NCBI RefSeq assembly: GCF_014764445.1
Contig: NZ_CP061721.1
Location: 2,046,001-2,110,000, forward strand
DNA length: 64,000 bases
Direction: 5' to 3'
From: Pseudarthrobacter sp. BIM B-2242
Lineage (GTDB): Bacteria; Actinomycetota; Actinomycetes; Actinomycetales; Micrococcaceae
Below the pieces are notes generated by a model. That model was not told where the DNA came from. It searched no databases and worked only from the letters and a program-made list of their open reading frames with translations. The position numbers and the translations under genes are program-made. Below are positions 7,369-16,181 of the stretch, piece after piece. Position 1 is the first letter of the stretch. Each line of letters opens with the position of its first letter.

Positions 7369-9495
7369 TCAGTGCTGCGTGGTGCGCAGGGCGGCCGCCG
7401 CACGTGCCAGCAACACCTTCTCGTCGACGGGGGCGTTGCCACTGGCCCGCTGTCCCCTGACGTAGGCCCGGGCCTCGTCCTGCCGGGTCTTTTCGGCGCC
7501 CGTGGAGATCGCAGACCGCACGTGCTCATCGCCGTACCCGAAAGCGTCAACGAGGTCCAGGGCGTGTGGCCGGATTTTGACCAGGAGACGGTTGATGTAG
7601 TCACCCACGGTTCGGGCCCGCTGCATGGAGAGCCGGCCGTTCATGAGGTACCAGGCGAGGTTCTTTTCGATCAGCGACAAACCGAACAGGTCGCGGAGCC
7701 ACGTGAGCACCATCTTTGTGCCCGGATCCCTGACTTCTGCCAGGGCTTCCGTAAAGGCCTCCCACTGAAGGAGTTCCGCGTGTGCCTGGGCTGCGTCGAT
7801 CAACTCGTTCTGGTGCTGGTTGAACAGGGCGGCGCCCTTCTCAAGGGGCAGCCTGTTGGCGCCCTTCAAAGCGGCCCCAACGTCCGCCACCATTGTCTGG
7901 ACGCGGTCCGTCAGGAGCTCTCGCTGGCCTTCCGCGTCGCGGAGGGCAATGGCTGCCTTCTGAACGGATCCGGTATCGGCCACAAACTGCGCCACCTGCC
8001 GGAGCCCCGTGCGGTGGATCGCCGCGCCCGTTGCCTGTGCCACGACATAGCGGGCCAGCACGCCGAAATCCACGTTCCTGAATTCCTTGGCGTAGTCAGC
8101 CAGGAGGCGCTTGGCCACGAGCTGCAGCAGCACCGTGTTGTCACCCTCAAACGTGACGTACACATCCAGGTCTGCCCGCAGGGACGCGAAGCGGTTTTCG
8201 ATCAGGAAGCCTGCCCCGCCGCAGGCCTCGCGGCATTCCTGCAGGGTATCGAGCGCATGCCAGGTGCTGAGCGGCTTGAGCGCGGCCGCGAGAGTCTCGA
8301 GGTCCTGGCGGTCTTCATCCGTGTCGTGCGCCCCGGAGAAGACGTCGTCGAACTTCCGGAGCAGCTTCTCATGGGCGAAGCCCGCGGCGTAGGTGGTTGC
8401 CAGGCGCGTGAAGAGGCGGCGCTGGTGCCGCTGGTAGTCCAGGAGGACTTCTTCATCCGTGTGGGAGGACGCGTTGAACTGGCGCCGCTCGGTGGCGTAA
8501 CGGATGGCGGCGGTCAGGGCTATCTTCGATGCTGCAACGGCCGCTCCATCCAGGGACACGCGGCCTTGGACGAGGGTGCCCAGCATGGTGAAGAAGCGGC
8601 GGCCCGGGCTGGCGATGGAGGATGTGTAGGTGCCATCGGCTGCCACGTCGCCGTAGCGGTTCAGGAGGTTCGTCCGCGGGATGCGGACATGGTTGAAGTG
8701 CAGCCGGCCATTGTCGATACCGTTGAGGCCGCCCTTGACGCCGTCGTCCTCGCCGCCGATGCCCGGCAGGAAGGCCTTGGTCAGCGGATCCCGGAGGTCC
8801 ACGTAGAACGCGTGTACGCCATGGTTGACACCTTTGGTCACAAGCTGGGCGAACACCACCGCGCCCAGTCCGTCGATCGCGGCGTTCCCGATGTAATCCT
8901 TCCATGCCGCCCGGAACGGTGTGTGGATCACAAATTCCCGGGATTCGACGTCGTACGTGGCGGTGGTGGCGATGCTGGCAACATCGGAGCCATGGCCGGT
9001 CTCGGTCATGGCGAAGCAGCCGGGGATGTCCAGGTTCATGATGCCCGGCAGCCACTTGGCGTGGTGTTCGGCCGTGCCCAGGTGCATCACGGCCGAGCCG
9101 AAGAGGCCCCACTGGACCCCGGCCTTGATCTGCAGCGACGGGTCCGCTGTGACCAGCTCCTCGAAACCTGCCACGTTCCCGCCGTGGTCATCGGCGCCGC
9201 CCAGTGCCGCAGGGAAGGCACGGTGCACGGCACCGTGCTCCACGAGGAACCTGAGCTGCCCGAACGTCCGCTTGCGGTGCTCAGTGTGCGTCAGGCCCTC
9301 TGTCTTGAACAGTGCAGGGTCACCCGCCAAAGCGCGCGCGTGCAGGCGGGATTCGGCCCACTTGCCTAGGAGCTGTTTGCCAAGGGCGGCGACGTCGACG
9401 GCGGGCTTCCCGGCCGGCCGCGGAGTGCCCGGGGCTGCGGCAGCTGCTTTGATTCCCGCGTCCTGGCCGCCTGGCCGGTCCACTACTTCAGTCAT
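7369..9495 (-). CDS. Acyl-CoA dehydrogenase / acyl-CoA oxidase family enzyme
   Basis: 708 residues, longer than ordinary acyl-CoA dehydrogenases (about 380-610) and close to acyl-CoA oxidases. CFAMTETGHGSDVASIATTA is the FAD/substrate motif, and TFEGDNTVL carries the likely catalytic Glu in the acyl-CoA-oxidase context; a C-terminal oxidase-like helical domain follows. It should oxidise acyl-CoA to trans-2-enoyl-CoA, FAD-dependent, in the cytoplasm; whether O2 or ETF is the acceptor is unresolved. The ATG at 9495 has AAGGA upstream and lies one base after the TetR stop codon, so the pair forms an operon. Genes for the later steps diverge from the regulator. Confidence 0.9.
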   Translation of the reverse strand: MTEVVDRPGGQDAGIKAAAAAPGTPRPAGKPAVDVAALGKQLLGKWAESRLHARALAGDPALFKTEGLTHTEHRKRTFGQLRFLVEHGAVHRAFPAALGGADDHGGNVAGFEELVTADPSLQIKAGVQWGLFGSAVMHLGTAEHHAKWLPGIMNLDIPGCFAMTETGHGSDVASIATTATYDVESREFVIHTPFRAAWKDYIGNAAIDGLGAVVFAQLVTKGVNHGVHAFYVDLRDPLTKAFLPGIGGEDDGVKGGLNGIDNGRLHFNHVRIPRTNLLNRYGDVAADGTYTSSIASPGRRFFTMLGTLVQGRVSLDGAAVAASKIALTAAIRYATERRQFNASSHTDEEVLLDYQRHQRRLFTRLATTYAAGFAHEKLLRKFDDVFSGAHDTDEDRQDLETLAAALKPLSTWHALDTLQECREACGGAGFLIENRFASLRADLDVYVTFEGDNTVLLQLVAKRLLADYAKEFRNVDFGVLARYVVAQATGAAIHRTGLRQVAQFVADTGSVQKAAIALRDAEGQRELLTDRVQTMVADVGAALKGANRLPLEKGAALFNQHQNELIDAAQAHAELLQWEAFTEALAEVRDPGTKMVLTWLRDLFGLSLIEKNLAWYLMNGRLSMQRARTVGDYINRLLVKIRPHALDLVDAFGYGDEHVRSAISTGAEKTRQDEARAYVRGQRASGNAPVDEKVLLARAAAALRTTQH

Positions 9496-9496
9496 G

Positions 9497-10222
9497 TCAA
9501 TGTCCTTCGTTGGTTCTGACAGTTGTTTCTGAAAGCTCAGGTGTTTGTGAAAGTTCAGGCGCGATTCCCACGCAGAGCCAGGAAGTGATTTGCTGCGCCA
9601 TGGCTTCCTGGTCCGGTTTGGCTGGCGAGTCCGCAGTGCTGAGCCACTGTTCCCCGGCATTCCGGACCAGTCCGATGGCAGCGGTGGGCCAGTAGCCGAT
9701 GACCGCCTCCCGTCCGTCGCCCAGATGCGTCCGCATCGGAGCGGCGATCATCTCGGCGATGGAGTCAAAAAAGTGCCCCAGGGCTCCAGAAATTGCGGCC
9801 GACCCGTGCCGGCCGTCCGCGTCCACGGGCGCATAGCGGGTGACGAAGCTGTAGACATTGGGGCTCGTTTCTGCCATCTGGAGGTAGGCAGAAATCATCG
9901 CCAGAAGGCCCTCCCTCGGTGTCTGTGCACTCTGGGCGGCCTCGCGGATCTTGCGCTGCATCTGGCTGAGGACAACTTCCCCCACCGCCTGCTGGAGGCC
10001 TGCTTTGTCACCGAAATAGCGGTAAAACACAGACTTCGATGTTCCGGCCGCGGCAGCAATCTCCTCCATGGAGGCGTCGCTGCCCAGCGCATGGACAGCA
10101 CGCCGTGCGGATTTGATGAGCTCCCGACGGCGTTCTTCCCGGTGGGATTGCCAGCGGGCTGAGCGGCCGTCGGCACTGGCGCCGTCAGCCGGCGTCGGGA
10201 GTTCAGGGGGGAGGTTGTTCAC
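9497..10222 (-). CDS. TetR/AcrR-family transcriptional regulator
   Basis: 241 residues. The N-terminal helix-turn-helix is MEEIAAAAGTSKSVFYRYFG, preceded by a basic helix (REERRRELIKSARRAV). The C-terminal ligand domain is not conserved enough to name a ligand; its neighbours suggest an acyl-CoA. The GTG at 10222 is chosen because longer versions would run through the palindrome next to it. It is likely an autoregulated repressor binding that 31-bp palindrome, controlling both itself with the acyl-CoA dehydrogenase and the divergent thiolase operon. Confidence 0.9.
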   Translation of the reverse strand: MNNLPPELPTPADGASADGRSARWQSHREERRRELIKSARRAVHALGSDASMEEIAAAAGTSKSVFYRYFGDKAGLQQAVGEVVLSQMQRKIREAAQSAQTPREGLLAMISAYLQMAETSPNVYSFVTRYAPVDADGRHGSAAISGALGHFFDSIAEMIAAPMRTHLGDGREAVIGYWPTAAIGLVRNAGEQWLSTADSPAKPDQEAMAQQITSWLCVGIAPELSQTPELSETTVRTNEGH

Positions 10223-10253
10223 GATACCCAGCGTATCAGGTACGCTGGGTATC
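10223..10253. promoter_or_regulatory. Putative TetR operator
   Basis: Perfect inverted repeat of 13-bp arms (gatacccagcgta / tacgctgggtatc) with a 5-bp centre (tcagg). It directly abuts the regulator start codon and is 30 bases before the thiolase start, the position expected for an operator shared by divergent promoters. Confidence 0.8.
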
Positions 10254-10283
10254 GGTAACCGTCGCAGATCAGAGGAGACACCC

Positions 10284-11651
10284 ATGTCCGTCAACGGACA
10301 GTCCGCAACCGGACCCCAGGAATCCACCAGCCCCTCGGTATCGGGGGCAGGGCGGCCAACCCGCCAGGCCGTGATCGTGGGCGGTAACAGGATTCCTTTC
10401 GCCCGGTCGGGCGGGGCCTACACCAAGTCCTCCAACCAGGACATGCTGACGGCTGCGCTGGACGGCCTGATTGCCAGGTTCGGGCTCCAGGATGAGCGGA
10501 TCGGCGAGGTGGCCGCCGGTGCGGTGCTGAAGCACTCCCGCGATTTCAACCTCACCCGCGAAGCAGTCCTGGGTTCAGCGCTGTCAGCGGAGACCCCCGC
10601 CTACGACCTCCAGCAGGCATGCGCCACGGGACTGGAGACGGTCCTTGGCCTGGCCAACAAGATCAAGCTGGGCCAGATCGAGTCAGCCATCGCCGGTGGC
10701 GTGGACTCGGCCTCGGATGCCCCCATTGCTGTCAGCGAAGGCCTGCGCGGGGTCCTCCTGGACCTCAGCCGCGCCAAGACCCTGCCACAGCGCCTGCAGG
10801 TACTCAGCCGGCTGCGGCCCAAGGACCTCGCCCCGGACGCCCCCAGTACCGGCGAACCCAGGACGGGCCTGTCCATGGGGGAGCACCAGGCCCTCACCAC
10901 GGCCCAGTGGAACATTTCGCGCGAGGCGCAGGATGAACTCGCCTTCAACAGCCACCGCAACCTGGCCGCCGCCTACGACGCAGGATTCTTTGACGACCTC
11001 CTCACGCCCTACCGGGGGCTGGCGAAGGACTCGAACCTTCGGCCGGACACCACGCTGGAGAAGCTGGCAACCCTCAAGCCTGTCTTCGGCAAGAACCTGG
11101 GCGCTGAAGCAACCATGACCGCGGGGAACTCCACTCCTCTGACCGACGGGGCATCCACTGTCCTGCTTGCATCTGCGGAATGGGCCCAAGCACACGATCT
11201 GCCGATGCTCGCAACTGTGGTGGATGGTGAAGCCGCCGCCGTGGACTTCGTCCACGGCAAAGACGGCCTGCTGATGGCGCCGGCCTTCGCCGTCCCGCGG
11301 CTGCTTGCCCGCAACGGACTGACCCTGGACGACTTCGACTTCTTTGAGATCCACGAAGCTTTCGCCGGGACTGTCCTGAGCACTTTGGCCGCATGGGAAG
11401 ACGAGGAATTCGGCCGCACCCGGCTTGGCCTGGACGGAGCCTTCGGCAGCATCGACAGGGCCAGGCTCAACGTCAACGGCTCATCCCTGGCAGCGGGCCA
11501 TCCGTTTGCCGCGACCGGCGGGCGCATCGTCGCCTCCCTGGCCAAGATGCTGCAGGAGAAGGGCACGGTGAACGGAAGGCCCGCACGAGGCCTTATTTCC
11601 ATCTGCGCCGCCGGCGGCCAGGGCGTCGTCGCAATTCTCGAAGCCGCGTAG
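10284..11651 (+). CDS. Acetyl-CoA C-acyltransferase (thiolase, FadA2-like)
   Basis: 455 residues. Catalyses CoA-dependent cleavage of 3-oxoacyl-CoA, or the reverse condensation. The nucleophile is Cys113 in LQQACATGLE; the other catalytic blocks are FFEIHEAFAG (the HEAF variant seen in FadI/FadA2-type thiolases) and ICAAGGQGVVA near the C-terminus. The ATG at 10284 follows an AGAGGAG site and the operator. It is first gene of a three-gene operon with a reductase and a hydratase. The same set (fadA2, fabG4, htdX beside fadE5) occurs at Rv0241c-Rv0244c in Mycobacterium tuberculosis. Confidence 0.93.
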   Translation: MSVNGQSATGPQESTSPSVSGAGRPTRQAVIVGGNRIPFARSGGAYTKSSNQDMLTAALDGLIARFGLQDERIGEVAAGAVLKHSRDFNLTREAVLGSALSAETPAYDLQQACATGLETVLGLANKIKLGQIESAIAGGVDSASDAPIAVSEGLRGVLLDLSRAKTLPQRLQVLSRLRPKDLAPDAPSTGEPRTGLSMGEHQALTTAQWNISREAQDELAFNSHRNLAAAYDAGFFDDLLTPYRGLAKDSNLRPDTTLEKLATLKPVFGKNLGAEATMTAGNSTPLTDGASTVLLASAEWAQAHDLPMLATVVDGEAAAVDFVHGKDGLLMAPAFAVPRLLARNGLTLDDFDFFEIHEAFAGTVLSTLAAWEDEEFGRTRLGLDGAFGSIDRARLNVNGSSLAAGHPFAATGGRIVASLAKMLQEKGTVNGRPARGLISICAAGGQGVVAILEAA

Positions 11652-11660
11652 GAGCATCGG

Positions 11661-13001
11661 ATGACAGACACATACACCCGCCTGGTCAGCCAAGGCGTGG
11701 GCAAAGATCTCGCGAAGCGGCTGGGGCTTCCCCAGCCGGCGGTGTTGCGCCGCTACACACCGGGCCAGCCTTTGGTAACCGGCCCCGTCCTGGTGCAAGG
11801 CAACACCGCAGGCGCGGATGAACTGGCCGCAACGCTGCTGTCCTGGAACCTGGACGTGCGCCGCCATGCCGTGCCCCGCGAAAAACTCGGGGCCATCATC
11901 CTGGTCCTGGAGGCCCTGGCCACCCCGGAAGACCTCGAAAAGCCCGTACTCTCCGCCGCTTCGTCGCTGTGTGATCTTGCCCCCGGCGCCCGGTTTGTCA
12001 CCATCTCCCGTCCTGCCGCAGGAGCCACCAGTCCGGCGATGGCGGCGGCACGGCAAGGGGTGGACGGTTTTGTGCGGTCCTTGGCCAAGGAACTGCGTGC
12101 CGGCGCGACGGCCAACGGCGTCCTCCTGGCCGACGCCGTCGGGACCACGAGTCCAAGTGCCTTGGCGGCCCTGCAATTCTTCCTGTCAGGCCGGTCGGCA
12201 TTCGTGGACGGCCAGTTCCTGACGGTCAGCACAGGGGACGGCACACTGCCGGACGATACTGAGAAGCCACTGGCCGGCAAGGTGGCTGTAGTCACCGGCG
12301 CGGCGAGGGGCATCGGCGCGGCCATCGCCAGGACCCTTCACCGGGACGGGGCCACACTGGTCCTGGTTGACATCCCGGCGGCGGGGGATCACCTGGCGGC
12401 AGTGGCCAACGACGTACACGGCACTGCCCTGCAGCTGGACATCAGCCGGGAGGATGCGGGCCAGCGAATCCTTGAGCATGCGGTGCAGCGCCACGGGCAC
12501 CTGGACATCCTGGTTCACAACGCCGGCATCACGCGGGACAAGCTCCTGGCCAACATGGACCACGCGCGCTGGAACTCAGTGCTCAACATCAACATCGCGG
12601 CGCAGCTCAGGATCAATGACGCTTTATTGGCCTCGGACCGCTTCCGCAATGCACCGCGGATCGTGTCGGTTGCCTCCACGAGCGGGATCGCCGGCAACCG
12701 CGGCCAGACGAACTATGCCGCATCCAAGGGCGGCGTTATGGGGATGGTGAGGGCTACGGCACCCCTGCTGGCGGAGCGGGGAGGAACCATCAACGCGGTG
12801 GCGCCGGGCTTCATCGAAACCGAGATGACGGCGCGGATCCCCTTTGCCGTCCGGGAAGTGGGCCGGCGGCTCAATGCCCTGCAGCAAGGGGGCCTGCCGA
12901 CCGACGTGGCCGAGGCGATCGCGTTCCTTGCCAGTGATGCTGCGGGCGGCATCAACGGGAACATCCTGCGTGTCTGTGGACAGAACCTGGTGGGAGCGTG
13001 A
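11661..13001 (+). CDS. 3-oxoacyl-(acyl-carrier/CoA) reductase, high-molecular-weight FabG (FabG4-like)
   Basis: 446 residues in two domains. Residues 1-200 form a degenerate flavodoxin/Rossmann-like domain (KRLGLPQPAVLRRYTPGQPL); residues 205-446 are a complete SDR with TGAARGIG at 212-219, NAG at 287-289, a Ser in SVASTSG (339-341), Tyr352 and Lys356 in YAASK. This two-domain build and length match FabG4 (454 residues), an NADH-dependent 3-oxoacyl-CoA reductase. In this operon it would interconvert 3-hydroxyacyl-CoA and 3-oxoacyl-CoA between the hydratase and the thiolase. It overlaps the next gene by four bases (GTGA). Confidence 0.93.
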   Translation: MTDTYTRLVSQGVGKDLAKRLGLPQPAVLRRYTPGQPLVTGPVLVQGNTAGADELAATLLSWNLDVRRHAVPREKLGAIILVLEALATPEDLEKPVLSAASSLCDLAPGARFVTISRPAAGATSPAMAAARQGVDGFVRSLAKELRAGATANGVLLADAVGTTSPSALAALQFFLSGRSAFVDGQFLTVSTGDGTLPDDTEKPLAGKVAVVTGAARGIGAAIARTLHRDGATLVLVDIPAAGDHLAAVANDVHGTALQLDISREDAGQRILEHAVQRHGHLDILVHNAGITRDKLLANMDHARWNSVLNINIAAQLRINDALLASDRFRNAPRIVSVASTSGIAGNRGQTNYAASKGGVMGMVRATAPLLAERGGTINAVAPGFIETEMTARIPFAVREVGRRLNALQQGGLPTDVAEAIAFLASDAAGGINGNILRVCGQNLVGA

Positions 13002-13912
13002 GTGCTGCACAGCCGGTCATCCTGGGAGAGATGCCCGCGCTGTCCAAGCTCTACGTCAATGCGGCCGCCCAGGCGGCACGCCGCCGCGTGCTGGGAACCC
13101 ACACTGCTTCAGTCCTGCCAACCACCGGACACGAAGTAAGAGGCGTCAGGGCCGACGTCGGTAATCTCACCGCGTACCAGCACCTTATTGGCCTGACTGC
13201 CCGGGACACCCTTCCCGCCGGTTACCTCCACGCGCTTTCGTTTCCACTGGCCATCAGCGTGATGAACCGCGACGATTTCCCATTGCCTTTGCTGGGCATG
13301 ATCCACCTGAGCAACTATGTTGAGCAGCGTGCCCCGGTACTTTTCACGGAACTCCTGGACATCGAAGCCCGGGTGGAGAACCTCCGGGGCCACCGGGCGG
13401 GGACGCAGCTCGACGTGGTTGCCGAGGTCCGTGGCGGGGGGACCGCGGACGTCCGCTGGACCGGCCGTTCCACCTACCTGGCGAAGGGGGTTTTCCTGCC
13501 GGGGATCGATAAACCCTCACCCAACAACAGCAACGGACAGGCCGGTTTCACGCCCCCGGACCCGACTGCGGTGTGGCAGCTGGGCGTGGACACGGGACGT
13601 GCATACGCTGCGGTGTCAGGTGACTTCAACCCGATCCACCTGAGTGTGCTTTCGGCCAAGGCGCTGGGGATGCGCCGCTCCATCGCCCACGGGATGTACC
13701 TGGCGTCCAGGGCGCTGGCGGACGTCGGACCGGTGAAGGGCGAAGCATTCACGTGGGCGGTGACCTTTGAGGCCCCGGTATTCCTGCCGGGCCGGGTAGC
13801 GCTGGAATTCACTGATCAAACGCCGGGTGAAGGCTGGCAGCGCTCGGACTTTGTAGCGTGGAACCCGCGTTCCGGCCGAAGACACTTCAGCGGCTCGGTG
13901 ACACCGCTCTAG
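12998..13912 (+). CDS. MaoC-like (R)-enoyl-CoA hydratase / 3-hydroxyacyl dehydratase (HtdX-like)
   Basis: 304 residues, double hot-dog length. The C-terminal half has the hydratase-2 motif GDFNPIHLSVLSAKALG followed by IAHGMYLASRAL, giving the Asp/His catalytic pair; the N-terminal hot-dog lacks it. Family members hydrate trans-2-enoyl thioesters to (R)-3-hydroxyacyl thioesters. GTG start, coupled to the reductase by a GTGA overlap. Its stop codon overlaps the stop of the convergent FUSC gene. With the acyl-CoA dehydrogenase, reductase and thiolase it completes a fatty-acyl cycle. Confidence 0.9.
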   Translation: MSAAQPVILGEMPALSKLYVNAAAQAARRRVLGTHTASVLPTTGHEVRGVRADVGNLTAYQHLIGLTARDTLPAGYLHALSFPLAISVMNRDDFPLPLLGMIHLSNYVEQRAPVLFTELLDIEARVENLRGHRAGTQLDVVAEVRGGGTADVRWTGRSTYLAKGVFLPGIDKPSPNNSNGQAGFTPPDPTAVWQLGVDTGRAYAAVSGDFNPIHLSVLSAKALGMRRSIAHGMYLASRALADVGPVKGEAFTWAVTFEAPVFLPGRVALEFTDQTPGEGWQRSDFVAWNPRSGRRHFSGSVTPL

Positions 13913-15027
13913 GCCGCCGGGCGCACAGCCCGGAGAATGCGGTGGAGGCTCAGGAGGATGGACTCCGACGCCGTGACGGCGGCATCTTCCTGGTCCCGCT
14001 GCGACGTGGCAGCCATGCAGGCCTCCACGGCTGACTCCGCCGCAGCGTACAGGCGCTTTTGCTCAGCCGTGTCCTCCCCATGGAACGAGGCCAGCAGCTC
14101 TCCGGCAGCGTTCATGGCGGCTGCCAGCGGCGCGCTGTCCTGGAACGGAACCGTATACGGCACGTCCTCTGACCAGATGACGTCCGAAAGGACTTCGGTC
14201 ATGTCCTGGATGTGGAAGGTCACCCGCTCAAGATCGCGCAGATTCCGGTAGTCGAGGTCCACGTCCCGCGGATGGAGCCGCCGGCGGGGGTTGGCGCGAC
14301 GGCTTGCGTCCGCCTCCTGGACAAGGTGGCGGACAGTCCTGGCTGCTTCCGACAGTTCGTCCGAGCGGCGGGACCAGTCCTCGTGCTCTGGCGGCCACTT
14401 TTCCGTCAGCGCTGCCCCCATGTCAGTCAGCTGCTTTCCCAGTGCCAGCCGTAGCTCGCCCAGGCTGTCGGCGGCCGCACTAAAGTGCAGGGGCGGGAAG
14501 ATCAGGAAGTTGACGGCGATTCCGACGGCGACTCCCGCGCCCATCTGGATAAGGTACCCAAACGAAAAGTCGTCCGCGTTGCTTCCTCCCACCAGCAGGA
14601 CCAGAAGCGCCGCCGTCGGAATCCAATCACTGCCTGAACCGATCCTGGGCAGTCCGCCGAGCAGGATTCCCAGCCCCATGAAGACCGCGACGGACACCGG
14701 TGAGGGATCACTGATGCTGACGAGCGCAAACGCGAGGCCGATACCAATGGCGAGGCCTACCAGTGCCTGGAACCCCTGCCGGACGGATCCTGCCACGTTG
14801 TGGTACATCGAGACCAGGGCGCCCAGCGGCGCGTAGTACGGATACTCTGCCGCCGGCCCTGGCATGAGGGGCGCTATGGCAAAGGCCAGCCCGGCCGCGA
14901 GGGCCGCCTTGGCCGCCAGCAGCAGGCGCTGGAGCGTGAAGGCGGCGGCGACACCGGACACGGCGTTCTTTAGCAGAAGGGAGCCCTTGGCGCGCGGGGG
15001 CCCTGACTGTGTGTGAGTGTCACCCAT
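13909..15027 (-). CDS. FUSC-family (aromatic acid exporter-like) membrane protein
   Basis: 372 residues. The N-terminal half holds about six hydrophobic segments (from LLLAAKAALAAGLAFAIAPL to VAVGIAVNFLIFPPLHF), followed by a cytoplasmic helical domain rich in charged residues (about 190-372). This is the arrangement of FUSC/ArAE transporters, proposed to export aromatic carboxylates or small organic acids. The ATG at 15027 has TAACGT 7 nt upstream. A GTG nine bases earlier is possible. No neighbour reveals its substrate. Confidence 0.82.
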   Translation of the reverse strand: MGDTHTQSGPPRAKGSLLLKNAVSGVAAAFTLQRLLLAAKAALAAGLAFAIAPLMPGPAAEYPYYAPLGALVSMYHNVAGSVRQGFQALVGLAIGIGLAFALVSISDPSPVSVAVFMGLGILLGGLPRIGSGSDWIPTAALLVLLVGGSNADDFSFGYLIQMGAGVAVGIAVNFLIFPPLHFSAAADSLGELRLALGKQLTDMGAALTEKWPPEHEDWSRRSDELSEAARTVRHLVQEADASRRANPRRRLHPRDVDLDYRNLRDLERVTFHIQDMTEVLSDVIWSEDVPYTVPFQDSAPLAAAMNAAGELLASFHGEDTAEQKRLYAAAESAVEACMAATSQRDQEDAAVTASESILLSLHRILRAVRPAA

Positions 15028-15034
15028 CCCGCCC

Positions 15035-15040
15035 ACGTTA
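15035..15040 (-). promoter_or_regulatory. -10 element of the FUSC gene
   Basis: TAACGT ending 7 nt before the ATG at 15027, lying in the short gap after the serine hydrolase gene. Confidence 0.4.
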
Positions 15041-15054
15041 GGTGCAGCCCGGGG

Positions 15055-16164
15055 CTAGGACAAGCCGGCGCCGGCCCGCCGGACCTCCGCTGCGAGCCTG
15101 TGCGCCCTGCCGGGCGTCCGGCCGTCCTCCGCCCGCTGCGGGATATAGCCAAAACTGAGGGCATAGGCAGGATCGGCGAAACCGAGGGCCGCGTTTGCCC
15201 CTTCGTGGCCGAACGCACGGTGGCTGCCGAAATTCCGCGATGGGTGAGGCTTCATAAACACGACGGCAAAGGCGTTGTCCAGGCCGGAGCTGCGGTCCAG
15301 GCCCCACACCTGTTCCTGGGACATCTGATCGATCGTTTCCGGTGTGAGGAAAGCGTCCAGGCCGTCCACGCCCGTTGTCGCCGCGGCATACAGCCGCGCC
15401 AGCCCCTCAGCGGTCCCCACGCCGCCGGCGGCGCTCATCCCGGCGGCACGCACGGCCCGCCGGTTGGGAAGCTCCATGATGGAACCCACCGCCGCATTCC
15501 CGTTAAGCCCGCCCAGGCTCAGCGGATCAAGCCACGGCTGGCCGGGATCGACGTCGTACAGCACATCCCGGTACCGAAATTCGAGTTCCGCCGGCAGGCC
15601 CAGGAAGAAGTCAACGCCGTAAACCGCGCGGATGCGGAGGTCAAAGAGGCTCTGCAGGCTGGTTCCGGTGACCCGCCGGCAGAGTTCCTCCATCACGATT
15701 CCGATAGTGAGGGCGTGGTACCCGAAGCAGCTCCCGGGGCGCCATAACGGCCGCGCCGCGGCGAGGCGCGCGGCCGCCTCGGGCGTGGTGAACTCGTCGA
15801 GGGCAAAGCCGCCCTCGACGCCCATCAGCCCGGCTTGGTGGGACAGCGCCTCCCGGACCAGGAGCCGGTCCTTGCCGTGGGCACCGAATTCGGGCCAGTA
15901 GCTGGCCACCGGCCGGTCGAGGTCCAGGAGTCCCTCCTGAACAAGCAGGGACATGACCAGGCCTGCAGCTCCTTTGGAGACCGAGTAGGCGCCTGTGATG
16001 GATGCCGCCGCGATGTGCGGGCCTCCATGAAGGTCCAGCACTTTCACGCCGTGCCGGTAGGCCGCCACTTGCGCACTGTACTGGGGATCGGCTGCGAGGA
16101 AGGCCTCGAACAAATCGGTGACGGCTTCGAATCCGGGCGCGGCCAGGCCATGACTTTTCTGCAT
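15055..16164 (-). CDS. Serine hydrolase, beta-lactamase/esterase (class C) family
   Basis: 369 residues. The SxxK nucleophile motif is Ser61-Lys64 in GAYSVSKGAAG; a Tyr motif is FGYHALTIG, and the C-terminal HxG is GHEGANAALGF. The order and spacing match EstB-type esterases and penicillin-binding-like hydrolases more than true class C beta-lactamases. No signal peptide is visible, favouring a cytoplasmic esterase. The ATG at 16164 has TAAGCT 6 nt upstream. Substrate unknown. Confidence 0.88.
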   Translation of the reverse strand: MQKSHGLAAPGFEAVTDLFEAFLAADPQYSAQVAAYRHGVKVLDLHGGPHIAAASITGAYSVSKGAAGLVMSLLVQEGLLDLDRPVASYWPEFGAHGKDRLLVREALSHQAGLMGVEGGFALDEFTTPEAAARLAAARPLWRPGSCFGYHALTIGIVMEELCRRVTGTSLQSLFDLRIRAVYGVDFFLGLPAELEFRYRDVLYDVDPGQPWLDPLSLGGLNGNAAVGSIMELPNRRAVRAAGMSAAGGVGTAEGLARLYAAATTGVDGLDAFLTPETIDQMSQEQVWGLDRSSGLDNAFAVVFMKPHPSRNFGSHRAFGHEGANAALGFADPAYALSFGYIPQRAEDGRTPGRAHRLAAEVRRAGAGLS

Positions 16165-16170
16165 GGAGAG

Positions 16171-16176
16171 AGCTTA
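16171..16176 (-). promoter_or_regulatory. -10 element of the serine hydrolase gene
   Basis: TAAGCT with a 6-nt gap to the ATG at 16164. It lies between the stop of the upstream reductase and the start codon. Confidence 0.4.
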
Positions 16177-16181
16177 GCCCG

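Noticed and set aside
7372..9369. 665-residue open frame antisense to the acyl-CoA dehydrogenase
   Set aside because: No ribosome site, low-complexity composition and exact overlap with a conserved enzyme on the other strand.
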